From the NCBI GenBank assembly GCA_028718185.1, contig JAQUMH010000006.1, positions 1-64,000 on the forward strand: a DNA stretch of 64,000 nt. The letters run 5' to 3'. The notes below the pieces were generated by a model. That model searched no databases. It saw only the letters and a list, made by a program, of their open reading frames with translations, and had not been told where the DNA came from. A program made the position numbers and the translations under genes. Origin of the DNA: Elusimicrobiota bacterium. GTDB lineage: Bacteria > Elusimicrobiota > UBA8919. Every line of letters begins with the position of its first letter. Position 1 is the stretch's first letter. Shown in pieces: positions 27,005 to 36,091 of the stretch.

Positions 27005-28305
27005 AATTAACACTTAAACATCTTTTTAGTTTTTTTGCTAATTCGAAAACTCACAAGGAACCTATTTATCTGTTTGATGTTGATAAAACAAATCAGGCAG
27101 ACAATAAGCAGTTCCCGCGATTGTTGGAGAAAACAATTGTGGAATTAAACGATACTCAAAAACAATTACAAACTACCAGGGAACAACTTATCCAATCCCA
27201 GAAACTAAATTGTATGGGGCAATTGATTGCAGGTGTAGTACATGAATTAAATAACCCCTTAACTATAATGCTTGGCAATATACAACTTATAAGGCTGGAA
27301 GATTGTTCCGAATCGCTGAAAAAGGAATTAGAGACAGTGGCAGGCAACGCACGGCGGTGTAAAAAGATAGTTGATAACTTACTAAATGCAATTAGGAAAA
27401 ACAAAAGTGAGAAAAAAAAGGTTTATATTAATCATCTTATTGAGCAGACTTTAGAAATGTTAGAGTATGAGTTTAGGGTTGAAAATATTAAGTTAGAAAG
27501 AAATCTGTCTCCCGAAATACCGGTTACTTATACAGATGAACATCAAATACAGCAGGTATTGATAAATATTTTGTGCAATGCATATCAGGCACTTAAAAAC
27601 AGAAATAATAAACTTATAAGAGTAGAGACTGTGTTTAAAGAAAATAAAATAGTTGTTTCGATTTATAATAATGGACCGCATATTCCCGATGAAAATCTAA
27701 AAAATATATTCGAACCGTTTTTCACGACTAAGTCAGATGGAGAAGGCACAGGTTTAGGGTTGTTTATAAGTAAAGGTATCGTTGAATTTCAGAAAGGGAA
27801 AATGTGGGTAAATAACCAATCGTTTCCCAGTGGGGTTATCTTTGTAATAGAATTACCGGTAATTATACCGGAAATAAGTTCTTTTTCTGAAGAATTTCAG
27901 TCAATACCGGAATCTTACGGGAAAAATATTTTATTAATTGATTATGAAACAAGTATTTTGGATCTTAATTGTAAAATATTGAAAAAAAAGAAACATAAAG
28001 TTACTACAGTTAATAATATGGATGAGGTATTAAGAGAACTCGAAGCAAAACCATATGATTTAATTATCTCTGATACAAGAAAACCTGATATGGATGGGTT
28101 ACAATTATATAAATATTTGGGGAAAAAATTTCCGCACTTAAAACAAAACTTGATTATTATTACAGGATATATTACTGATGAAGTCAGTAAAAAGTTTTTA
28201 ATAGATAACAATATACCATTTATTATAAAGCCGTACGAGGTAAAAGAATTCGAACATATGGTCAATAAGGTCCTAAATCAGCAAACAAAAGATTTACAAT
28301 CATAA
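27001..28305 (+). CDS. Soluble hybrid histidine kinase with C-terminal receiver
   Basis: 434 aa, no membrane segment. A coiled coil (about 40-65) leads to the H-box [10 protein letters not shown] with His81. The ATP domain (about 150-285) has NAYQALKN and [11 protein letters not shown]-terminal receiver (about 300-425) has the acceptor region [12 protein letters not shown] and IKPYEVKEF. No sensor domain besides the coiled coil, so input may come by protein contact. ATGA overlap with the MerR-receiver gene. Confidence 0.9.
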   Translation: MKLTLKHLFSFFANSKTHKEPIYLFDVDKTNQADNKQFPRLLEKTIVELNDTQKQLQTTREQLIQSQKLNCMGQLIAGVVHELNNPLTIMLGNIQLIRLEDCSESLKKELETVAGNARRCKKIVDNLLNAIRKNKSEKKKVYINHLIEQTLEMLEYEFRVENIKLERNLSPEIPVTYTDEHQIQQVLINILCNAYQALKNRNNKLIRVETVFKENKIVVSIYNNGPHIPDENLKNIFEPFFTTKSDGEGTGLGLFISKGIVEFQKGKMWVNNQSFPSGVIFVIELPVIIPEISSFSEEFQSIPESYGKNILLIDYETSILDLNCKILKKKKHKVTTVNNMDEVLRELEAKPYDLIISDTRKPDMDGLQLYKYLGKKFPHLKQNLIIITGYITDEVSKKFLIDNNIPFIIKPYEVKEFEHMVNKVLNQQTKDLQS

Positions 28306-28317
28306 GATTCTCTTTTT

Positions 28318-28347
28318 TTGTCATTCCGTACTTGATACGGAATCTGT
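28318..28347. repeat. GTCATTCC palindromic repeat
   Basis: GTCATTCCGTA and its partner TACGGAAT form a hairpin with loop CTTGA. It belongs to the CATTCCCG/CGGGAAT family found at 39121, 46743, 49659, 52959 and 60540. It sits 4 bases before the first possible start of the next gene. Confidence 0.7.
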
Positions 28348-28351
28348 CGGT

Positions 28352-28732
28352 ATGTTAGATAAAGTTATGAAAAAAGTATTTATTATAGAAGACGACAAAT
28401 ACTTAGCCGAAATAATCAAAGAAGAACTTGAAGAATCCGGCTACGAGGTCAAAGTAGCATTGTCGGGTAATAGTGCCATTCAGTTATTACAAGCTACAAA
28501 ACCGGATTTAGTTATATTGGACATGAGATTACCTGATATAGATGGATTAATAATATTAGAATCAATAGGTATAAAATATAGTGAAGCTCAGGTAATAGTT
28601 TACACAGCATATGAAGAATATAAAAAACAACCTCCTTCCTTAAATGAAAAGAAATTCTGCAACTTCCTTCTTAAACCGCTTCCAATGGAAACCATTGTAT
28701 CAGAAGTAAAAAGAACAATTGGCGAACCTTAG
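28352..28732 (+). CDS. Single-domain response regulator
   Basis: 126 aa (121 if begun at ATG 28367, which gives the classical MKKVFIIEDD start). Acidic pocket EDD, phospho-Asp in LVILDMRLPDIDG and the conserved Lys in LLKPLPME. No output domain, so it probably works in a phosphorelay with the neighbouring hybrid kinase. Neither start has a clear Shine-Dalgarno. Confidence 0.87.
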   Translation: MLDKVMKKVFIIEDDKYLAEIIKEELEESGYEVKVALSGNSAIQLLQATKPDLVILDMRLPDIDGLIILESIGIKYSEAQVIVYTAYEEYKKQPPSLNEKKFCNFLLKPLPMETIVSEVKRTIGEP

Positions 28733-28824
28733 TTAATAATAAAATATTTAGTGATTTCAAGTATAAAAGTTAACTAAGTAAAAACAACGGCAATCATTAT
28801 AAGAGTCAAAGAAAAATATTTCGC

Positions 28825-28853
28825 TTGACAAGAGCAATAATTTACTCTATACT
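28825..28853 (+). promoter_or_regulatory. Strong sigma-70 promoter
   Basis: TTGACA (28825-28830), 17-base spacer, TATACT (28848-28853). This is the best sigma-70 match in the island. It starts a new unit with a leader of about 50 bases and AGGAG before ATG 28910. Confidence 0.8.
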
Positions 28854-28909
28854 TATATTAGGTTTATTGGGATAATAGGGATATATGGATTTTGCATGAA
28901 AGGAGCTAT

Positions 28910-29473
28910 ATGAAAATATTTACAACTTATCAAATTTCAAAGATGCTTAATGTAGACATAACCACAGTTATTGATTGGGTTAATAAAGGAATGCTTAAGG
29001 CATATAAGACGCCGGGAGGGCATAGAAGAGTACAAATTGATGACTTGGTAGATTTTCTAAAGAAATATAAAATGCCGGTTCCCGATGTAATTACCAGGGT
29101 TAAGCCTGAAGCAATCTTGAAAAAGGTTCTTATAGTTGATGATGAAAAAGGTATTTTGGATTTTATTTCGCGTGCAATCAAAAAATTTTTTAAAAATGTG
29201 GAAATTGAAACAGCGGCAGATGGTTTTGCGGCAGGTAGAAAAATTAGTGAGTTTAAACCAGACCTGCTTATTTTGGATATCCGGCTTCCTGGTATAGATG
29301 GTTTTAAAGTTTTGGAACAACTTAAAAAAGAAAAAATGAAAATTGTAGTAATTACTGCTTATCATTCAGAAGAAACAAAAGAAAAGGTTTTTAAAGCAGG
29401 TGCGGATGCTTATTTAATAAAACCATTTGATATTGAAGAATTAATTAGAAAAATAGGTGAAATATTAGATTAA
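28910..29473 (+). CDS. Excisionase/BldC-type HTH fused to a C-terminal receiver
   Basis: 187 aa from ATG 28910, chosen because AGGAG lies 6 bases upstream. Residues 1-52 are a MerR-superfamily HTH_17 domain (TYQISKMLNVDITTVIDWVN with the wing TPGGHRRVQI). Residues 68-187 are a receiver with VDDEKGI, phospho-Asp123 in LILDIRLPGIDG and KPFDIEEL. Same inverted order as the protein at 26399 but with a different HTH subfamily. It has its own sigma-70 promoter and precedes a large PAS kinase, its likely partner. Confidence 0.88.
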   Translation: MKIFTTYQISKMLNVDITTVIDWVNKGMLKAYKTPGGHRRVQIDDLVDFLKKYKMPVPDVITRVKPEAILKKVLIVDDEKGILDFISRAIKKFFKNVEIETAADGFAAGRKISEFKPDLLILDIRLPGIDGFKVLEQLKKEKMKIVVITAYHSEETKEKVFKAGADAYLIKPFDIEELIRKIGEILD

Positions 29474-29540
29474 TAAATGGACAAACTATGAAAAAATATT
29501 ACATTTGCAAACGAGAAATAGGTTCTAAGCGAGGTCTGAA

Positions 29541-32273
29541 ATGACGAAAAAAAAGGCATCATCTACAAAAAATAAAAAAAATGAGTTCATATTAAAAGTA
29601 TTTAATCAAAAAATTATAGCTGCAGAACAAGTGTTAAGTAAACAAAATATTCTGCTCAAATCCATCATAAATTCTAGGAAAGGTATTTTGATTTTTGCGC
29701 TTGATAAAAATTATTGTTACATGATTTTTAATGAGAGACATCGCAAGGAAATGAAAAAAGTCTATAATGCCAATATAAAGCTCGGTAAATGCATGCTGGA
29801 TTACATTACAATTCCTGAAGTCAAACCCATCGCAAAGGCAAGTTTTGACCGTGTACTCAATGGGGAAAGTTTTATAGAAATACAAAAACAACCGGACCTA
29901 AACATGTATTATGAATTCAATTGGAGTCCGCTTAAGTTGTCTAATGGAAATATTGTAGGAATAAATGTTTTTATACAAGATATCACCAATCGCAAGCATG
30001 CAGAAGAAGAGTTGAAAGAAAGTGAAAATAAATATCATGCGATATTTGAGAAAGCTCCTATTGGTATCACTCATTTTGATATGAATGGAGTAATTACTTC
30101 CTGTAATACTCGTTTAATCGGAATATTGGGGACTTCAATAAAAAATATTATTGGTTTTAATATGCAAACTGGTGTAAAGGATATTCAGGCGAAAGCCGCA
30201 ATCCATGAAGTCCTTTCGGGTAAGATCGGACATTTTGAAGGTGAATATGTTTCCGTTGTCAGTGGAAAGTCTATCATGATAAAAAATGTGTATTCACCAC
30301 TTTTTTCCGAAGATGGTTTGTTACTGGGAGGCATTTGTATTACCGAAGACATTACTGAACGCAAGAAGGCGAAAGAAAATATAATTGAACTTTTAAACAG
30401 CGAAACTAAATTTCGTATTCTTTTCGAGAGTTCGCAGGATGCTATAATGACTCTTGAACCGCCTTCGTGGAATTTCACTTCCGGTAATCCTGCAACAATA
30501 AAGATGTTTGGTGTTAAGAACGAAAAGGAATTTATTTCTTTCCCTCCCTGGAAACTTTCACCGGAATTCCAGCCAGATGGTCAATCTTCAAATGATAAAG
30601 CAAAGAAAATGATTGAGATAGCCGTGCTTAAAGGTTCTAACTTCTTTGAATGGACGCACAGACGACTAAGCGGAGAGGATTTTTCCGCAACCGTTTTACT
30701 AACAAAATTAGAGCATAAGGGAAAAGAACTGATTCAAGCTACAGTCAGAGATATCAGCACACAAAAAAAAGTGGAGCAGAATATGCTGGAAAGTGAAAAT
30801 AAGTATAGAAGCTTATTTGAAAATTCTAATGCTGCAATACTTATTACAGATACAGAAACCGGAATAATCCTTGACGCAAACAAAAAAGCTGAAGAATTAT
30901 TTGGAAGAAACAGACAGGAAATCATTGGAATGAATCGTTCTAAAATACATCCTTTAGATGAAGCTGAATATTATGATAAGCATTTTCGGAATCATATTGA
31001 AAAAAGAAGTGTAGATTATTCTGAAGCAACAATTATTAAGAAAAACGGAACTCAAGTCCCGGTACAAATAGGCGCTGTTGTAATGGAAATTCAAGGAAAA
31101 AAAGTAATCCAGGGTATATTCCAGGATATCACTGAACGCAAGAAAGCAGAAGAAATACTGAAAAAATCGGCAAAAGAATGGCAGGATACATTTGATTCAG
31201 CAAAGGATAGTATAACGTTAATTTCTTCTGAACAAAGATTATTAAAATTAAATAAAGCAGCGTGTAAATCTTTTGGCAAAACACAAGAAGAGCTTTTAGG
31301 TAAAAAGTGTTATGAAATTATGCACGGAACAGACAGTCCGATTAAAAACTGCCCGTGTATATCTGCATTAGAAACGGGTTTAGAATGCGAAGTGGAAATT
31401 GAAGAACATGGACGGGCATATCTGGTATCAGCATCTCCGGTGTTTGACGATAATAATAAATTAACGTTGTTTGTGCAGATAGTTAAAGATATTACCGAGC
31501 ACAAGATGGCAGAAGCAGAGAAATTAAAACTTCAGGCGCAAATTCTTCAGTCGGGTAAGATGGCAGCGATAGGGCAATTGGCATCAGGAGTGGTCCATGA
31601 AATAAATAATCCGATTGGAGTGATATTAGGATTTACTCAAAGTATAGTTAAAGATATAAAAGAGGATGACAACTTATATAAGTCATTGAAATCAATAGAA
31701 CGTGAAGCGATAAGATGTAAGGAGTTTGTGAGAAATATGCTGACATTTTCCAGGGTAGGTCAAACGGAGAAAGTGATATCTAATATCAATGAAGTAATAG
31801 AGCAATCAATATCACTGGTGGAGGCACAGACAAAGGTCAAGAATATACAGATTATAAAGAGTTATGGAGATAATTTACCACAAATACCGGTGAATAAGAG
31901 CCAGATACAGCAGGTAATAATAAATCTAAGTAATAATGCGATAGATGCAATGCCTCAAGGTGGCTCTTTAACAATCGCCACAACGCAGATTACTGCAGAT
32001 GAAAAAACACAGATGACCGCAGATAAAAAATCAGCGGTAATCTGCGATAAAAAATCAGTGGTCATCAGCGTTACCGATACGGGAAGTGGAATGACGGAAG
32101 AAGTAAAAAAGCATCTGTTTGAAGCATTTTATACGACAAAAGAAGCAGGCAAGGGGACAGGATTAGGATTAAGTTTATGTTATGAAATAATTCAAAAACA
32201 CAATGGAACAATTGAAGCAGAAAGTGAAGTAGGCAAAGGAACAACATTTAAAGTAAAGTTACCAATAGGTTAA
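29541..32273 (+). CDS. Cytoplasmic multi-PAS histidine kinase
   Basis: 910 aa, no membrane segment. About five PAS units (roughly 40-150, 165-275, 285-410, 415-535, 545-650), each ending in a DITERKKAE-like linker. The H-box is SGVVHEINNP with His686. The ATP domain has NNAIDAMPQGG and GKGTGLGLSL. The fifth PAS has CYEIMHGTDSP and NCPC, cysteines that could bind a metal, or haem as in similar PAS domains; this is an inference. The loop after SLTIATT is enlarged by repeat-like codons (TADEKTQMTADKK). The transmitter closely matches that at 36092. Confidence 0.9.
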   Translation: MTKKKASSTKNKKNEFILKVFNQKIIAAEQVLSKQNILLKSIINSRKGILIFALDKNYCYMIFNERHRKEMKKVYNANIKLGKCMLDYITIPEVKPIAKASFDRVLNGESFIEIQKQPDLNMYYEFNWSPLKLSNGNIVGINVFIQDITNRKHAEEELKESENKYHAIFEKAPIGITHFDMNGVITSCNTRLIGILGTSIKNIIGFNMQTGVKDIQAKAAIHEVLSGKIGHFEGEYVSVVSGKSIMIKNVYSPLFSEDGLLLGGICITEDITERKKAKENIIELLNSETKFRILFESSQDAIMTLEPPSWNFTSGNPATIKMFGVKNEKEFISFPPWKLSPEFQPDGQSSNDKAKKMIEIAVLKGSNFFEWTHRRLSGEDFSATVLLTKLEHKGKELIQATVRDISTQKKVEQNMLESENKYRSLFENSNAAILITDTETGIILDANKKAEELFGRNRQEIIGMNRSKIHPLDEAEYYDKHFRNHIEKRSVDYSEATIIKKNGTQVPVQIGAVVMEIQGKKVIQGIFQDITERKKAEEILKKSAKEWQDTFDSAKDSITLISSEQRLLKLNKAACKSFGKTQEELLGKKCYEIMHGTDSPIKNCPCISALETGLECEVEIEEHGRAYLVSASPVFDDNNKLTLFVQIVKDITEHKMAEAEKLKLQAQILQSGKMAAIGQLASGVVHEINNPIGVILGFTQSIVKDIKEDDNLYKSLKSIEREAIRCKEFVRNMLTFSRVGQTEKVISNINEVIEQSISLVEAQTKVKNIQIIKSYGDNLPQIPVNKSQIQQVIINLSNNAIDAMPQGGSLTIATTQITADEKTQMTADKKSAVICDKKSVVISVTDTGSGMTEEVKKHLFEAFYTTKEAGKGTGLGLSLCYEIIQKHNGTIEAESEVGKGTTFKVKLPIG

Positions 32274-32295
32274 TGTATAAAGACAGTCCGAAGCC

Positions 32296-32535
32296 TGATG
32301 TTCCAGGGTCGATGTAGTTGCTTGCCCTTGGCAAGCGAATCCTACGACGTAGTCGCACCCTTGTGGGTGCTAAAACAAGCAGAGCAAGCCTGCCTAACGG
32401 TAGTCAGGCTCTGCCACTACAATGTTGATGTAGTTGCCGACCTTGGTCGGCGTTAACTTGATGTATAGGAATTTCAATGTTATCACGCCGAGGGCGTGAA
32501 ACTACAATTTAATTATAGGTTTGTAGTTGTCGCTA
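32296..32535. repeat. Array of TGTAG-type palindromes
   Basis: At least five hairpins fill the 309-base gap: GCTTGCC/GGCAAGC, GCACCC/GGGTGC, a longer CAGAGC...GCTCTG unit, GCCGACC/GGTCGGC and CACGCC/GGCGTG. Each is joined to GTAGT or CTACA edges. The segment near 32463-32485 (TAGGAATTTCAATGTTAT) is shared with the repeats at 310, 52959 and 60540. No gene lies here. Translation of the next gene from 32496 would read through the repeat and is rejected. Confidence 0.8.
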
Positions 32536-32582
32536 GACTTGGCGTGCCTAAGTTCTCTAAACTTTTTAATAAGGATACTAAA

Positions 32583-32954
32583 ATGCAAAAGAAAATACTA
32601 ATTATTGATGATGAAAAAGGGATACAGGATTTGTTTAAATTTTTATTAGAGCCGAAAGGATTCCAGGTTTTTACAGCCAATGATGGATTAGAAGGTGTGG
32701 AAATGGTTAAAAAAGATTCATATGATGTTATTTTTCTGGATGTTCATATGCCAAGAATGACAGGACCAGAAGCACTTAAGAAAATTAAACAAATGAAACC
32801 TAATCAGGTTGTAGTAATTTTCAGTAGCAGTTCAGACCCTAATTTTACTTTCGAATCAGAAGCAAAACAACTAGGAGCATATACTTGTATTTATAAACCA
32901 GTAGATATATCAGAGATATTAGACATAATAGATAAAGCAATAAAAGCAACGTAG
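32583..32954 (+). CDS. Single-domain response regulator
   Basis: 123 aa from ATG 32583 with AAGGA upstream. Start MQKKILIIDDEKG, phospho-Asp in VIFLDVHMPRMTG, switch Ser/Thr in VIFSSSSDP and the conserved Lys in IYKPVDISE. CheY-like, no output domain. Position after the multi-PAS kinase suggests it accepts phosphate from it. Confidence 0.87.
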   Translation: MQKKILIIDDEKGIQDLFKFLLEPKGFQVFTANDGLEGVEMVKKDSYDVIFLDVHMPRMTGPEALKKIKQMKPNQVVVIFSSSSDPNFTFESEAKQLGAYTCIYKPVDISEILDIIDKAIKAT

Positions 32955-32981
32955 TTTTTTGTCGGTGTATAAGTCTTACAA

Positions 32982-33010
32982 TGTAGCTGCACCATCTTAT
33001 GGTGCTATAA
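32982..33010. repeat. TGTAG-type palindrome
   Basis: TGTAGCT followed by GCACCAT-CTT-ATGGTGC (32989-33005), nearly the same as the copy at 234. Confidence 0.75.
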
Positions 33011-33063
33011 TAAAGACTACATATTAAATTGTGTCAACGATTACAATAGAAAAAGGAGATAAC

Positions 33064-35103
33064 ATGGAAAAAGAAAACAGATTGGCAAATGATAGGTACA
33101 AAATTATTAGTAAATTTATTGAGAAAAATAGATTATTTATATTTACAGTAGGTATACTGGTAAATATTAGTCCTTTAATTATGGGAGAACAAAATTTAGA
33201 TAAATCAGAAGAGCTAATGTTTATGGACATTCCCGTAGTAATTGCATCAAAAGTTGAAACTCCTCTTCGTGAAACACCCGGAGTAGTTACCGTTGTTACA
33301 AATGATGAAATTATTAATTCAGGAGCAAGAGATTTACAGGAAGTTTTAACTTTATATGTACCGGGATACAGTTTTGTTTCAGAAGCCGAAGGAGTTATTT
33401 TACCTTCTTTCCGGGGGATCAGTATTTTGGAAGCAAAGGTGTTGTTTTTAGTCGACGGATTGCAAATAAATGAAAGGATATGGGGAGCTCCTGAGCAAGT
33501 TGGCGGACATTACCCCATAGACAGTATTGAAAAAATTGAAATTATCCGCGGTCCCGGTTCCGTAATATATGGTGATGCCGCAGAATTATCTGTCGTTAAT
33601 ATCATAACAAAAAAACCTACTACGAGCGGAAATTATTTAAGCATAAATAATTCCCAGATGAGTAAAACGTTTTCACATCGCGGATTAAGTTCCGGTTTTG
33701 GCAAGAAACTCGGAGATTTAACATTTAATTCTAACATAGAGCTTTCTTTTGGAAACCGCAGTGAAAGAAACATAACTGATTATTATGGTGATAAAGCGAG
33801 TATGTTGGGCAATTCAAAAGTTAATACAGCGAATTTTAACGGATTGGTAGAGTATAAAGATTATAGCATGAGAGTATATATAAATCAGAATAGAATAACC
33901 CAGATAGACATGTGGGGTTTTAATTATAAAAATGGACCTGCTAAAGAAAATTGGGACACTTACATCGCCGAACTTAAATATAATTATAAAATCAGCAATA
34001 ATTTTACTCTTACTCCACGAATTGAGTACAAAGTAGATTATCCCTGGATACTTAATGTTGTAGATGAAGAATACACTAATCACAAAAGAGGTGAAAGAAA
34101 ATTAGCCAATGTTACCGGAACCTGGAAAATTTCTGAAAAAAATAATTTATTAGGTGGAGTAGAGGTTTCAAGAAGCGGTGTTTACTTACCTGATAATCCC
34201 GGTCCATTTGAAGAGATGTTTAAAAATGGAACAAATAAAATAGAAAACGATAATTTTGCCGGGTTTGCACAATATATTACAAAAATTGATCTTGTAAATA
34301 TAACACTTGGTTCCCGATATGAGACCGGTAAATTGGGAACAGCATTTGTTCCCAGAGTTACAATTACCGAGGCAATGGATAAATTTCATTATAAACTCAA
34401 AGTCGGACAATCTTTTAGATCGCCTATGGGAATCCAACCTAACCGGGTCTTGCCGGGTGCACCTAAAATTGTACCGGAGATAGCTACTACTTATGAAGCT
34501 GAAATGGGTTATAAAATTACTCATTCAATGTGGTTTGTTGTTAATGGTTTTGATATAACAATCAATAATCCTATTATATACGGAGCAGACCCTGTTACCG
34601 GAGTTGGAAATTATAGAAACTATGGAGAACTTTGGACTCGCGGACTTGAGAGTGAATATCGTTTTTATGGTAATATGATTGATTTGACTATGAATTATGC
34701 TTATTATTTTGTGATGGATAATGATGTGTTAACTTCAGAAGTACCGAATAATCCAAGACTTACTATAGGTAATCCCGCACATAGAATTAATGCTATCGCC
34801 GGTATTAAATTTAATCCCAATGTTTCTTTACATCCGTCGGCTTCCTATTTCAGCAAAAAATATGCATATTTGAGATGGGACGATACATTACAAGAAGATA
34901 TTTTAAGCAAAATAGATCCTGCTACGGAAGTTAATATTAACTTAAGGATTCGTGAAGTATTTTGTAAAGGTACAGAAGTAAATCTTGGTGTCCGTGATTT
35001 ATTTAATCAGCGTATGGATATTGCCCCCGGATACAAAAGCTATAAAAATTCCACACCGGGATTATCAAGAGCATTTGTTTTAAAGTTAATGTATAATTTT
35101 TAA
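33064..35103 (+). CDS. TonB-dependent outer-membrane receptor
   Basis: 679 aa from ATG 33064 with AAAGGAG. A signal-like hydrophobic segment lies at about 25-42. A TonB-box-like DIPVVIAS is followed by the plug (about 60-190) with ETPGVVTVVTNDEI, DGLQINERIWG and IEIIRGPGSVIYGDAA. A 22-strand barrel remainder ends in LKLMYNF with terminal Phe. The substrate is unknown. The next two genes encode a periplasmic binding protein and a membrane kinase with close spacing, suggesting uptake is tied to sensing. Confidence 0.9.
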   Translation: MEKENRLANDRYKIISKFIEKNRLFIFTVGILVNISPLIMGEQNLDKSEELMFMDIPVVIASKVETPLRETPGVVTVVTNDEIINSGARDLQEVLTLYVPGYSFVSEAEGVILPSFRGISILEAKVLFLVDGLQINERIWGAPEQVGGHYPIDSIEKIEIIRGPGSVIYGDAAELSVVNIITKKPTTSGNYLSINNSQMSKTFSHRGLSSGFGKKLGDLTFNSNIELSFGNRSERNITDYYGDKASMLGNSKVNTANFNGLVEYKDYSMRVYINQNRITQIDMWGFNYKNGPAKENWDTYIAELKYNYKISNNFTLTPRIEYKVDYPWILNVVDEEYTNHKRGERKLANVTGTWKISEKNNLLGGVEVSRSGVYLPDNPGPFEEMFKNGTNKIENDNFAGFAQYITKIDLVNITLGSRYETGKLGTAFVPRVTITEAMDKFHYKLKVGQSFRSPMGIQPNRVLPGAPKIVPEIATTYEAEMGYKITHSMWFVVNGFDITINNPIIYGADPVTGVGNYRNYGELWTRGLESEYRFYGNMIDLTMNYAYYFVMDNDVLTSEVPNNPRLTIGNPAHRINAIAGIKFNPNVSLHPSASYFSKKYAYLRWDDTLQEDILSKIDPATEVNINLRIREVFCKGTEVNLGVRDLFNQRMDIAPGYKSYKNSTPGLSRAFVLKLMYNF

Positions 35104-35132
35104 GATAAAGTTATAATTAGGATGGAATTAAA

Positions 35133-36086
35133 ATGAAAAAGCTAATTAAAAATATTTGTTATGTAAAAGTGTGCTATTTGCTATTATATATAATATGTTC
35201 TTTTACACCAAACATCTTTGCATCTGGCAGATGTGTAGTTTCAGTTATCTTTTCATCTTCCCTTGAACCATATCAAGAAGCATGGAATGGATTTAATATA
35301 TTTTTTAAAGAAAAAAACATTGTTTTATTATCTTCCGAATATAACATAGAAAAAGAATCCTTTGATAAGATATCTCAGGAGATAACAGAAAAGAAGCCGG
35401 ATATAATTTTTGTTATAGGAACAAGTGCAGCGAAGTTAGCAAGAGATAAATTTCAAAACATACCTATTGTATTTTGCATGGTTCTTAATCCGGAGCCGAT
35501 AAAGGCATCAAATGTTACCGGAGTATTAATGGAAGTTCCTGTAAGTAAGAAATTAAGTATGATACGGGAGCTTATGCCTAAAGCTAACAAAATTGGAATG
35601 TTTTATTCTCCCGAATCAATAAACAAATATAAAGAAATTTCTGATGTGTGTCAACAAATGGGTTTTAATCTTTTTGAAGAAGAAATTAAATCCAAAACAG
35701 ATATTCCTACTGCTATAACAAAAATTTTACAGGAAGTCGATTGTTTTATAATAACGTCAGATTCAGATATATTTTTTTTGAAATCAGTAGAAAACTTGTT
35801 GTTAGAAGGATTAAGAAACAAAATTGCAATATTCGGGTTATCAGCTTCATTTACAAAAGCCGGTGCTCTTCTTTCTTTAGAATGTGACTATAATAGTATA
35901 GGCAAACAATCTGCAGAAATCGCTTTAAGAATAATAAATGGAGAAAAACCATCAGAAATATCAGTAGAAGACCCGATTAAAACAAGATTATCTTTGAATA
36001 TGTTAGTTGCAGAGAGATTAAGCATAGAAATTCCTTCACAAATTAAAAAAGAAACAAATAAAATATTTGGAGAAAAAGGAGAATAA
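35133..36086 (+). CDS. Periplasmic ABC-type substrate-binding protein (PF04392-like)
   Basis: 317 aa. Signal peptide about 1-31 (hydrophobic core VCYLLLYIICSF, then FASGR). Two-lobed binding fold with IIFVIGTSAAKLARDKF, IPIVFCMVLNPEP, KIGMFYSPES and GALLSLECDYNSIGKQSAEIA in short conserved blocks. No ABC permease or ATPase genes adjoin, so it is more likely a sensor component for the kinase that starts 5 bases later than a transport part. Proteins of this family near kinases often bind small aromatic or peptide ligands; ligand unknown. Confidence 0.83.
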   Translation: MKKLIKNICYVKVCYLLLYIICSFTPNIFASGRCVVSVIFSSSLEPYQEAWNGFNIFFKEKNIVLLSSEYNIEKESFDKISQEITEKKPDIIFVIGTSAAKLARDKFQNIPIVFCMVLNPEPIKASNVTGVLMEVPVSKKLSMIRELMPKANKIGMFYSPESINKYKEISDVCQQMGFNLFEEEIKSKTDIPTAITKILQEVDCFIITSDSDIFFLKSVENLLLEGLRNKIAIFGLSASFTKAGALLSLECDYNSIGKQSAEIALRIINGEKPSEISVEDPIKTRLSLNMLVAERLSIEIPSQIKKETNKIFGEKGE

Positions 36087-36091
36087 ATAAA

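Noticed and set aside
32296-32535. CRISPR-like array of short palindromes
   Set aside because: Stems differ from copy to copy and spacing is irregular; no cas genes. They are REP-like palindromes.
32496-32582. N-terminal extension of the regulator at 32583
   Set aside because: It would translate the TGTAG repeat cluster; ATG 32583 has an RBS and the usual receiver start.
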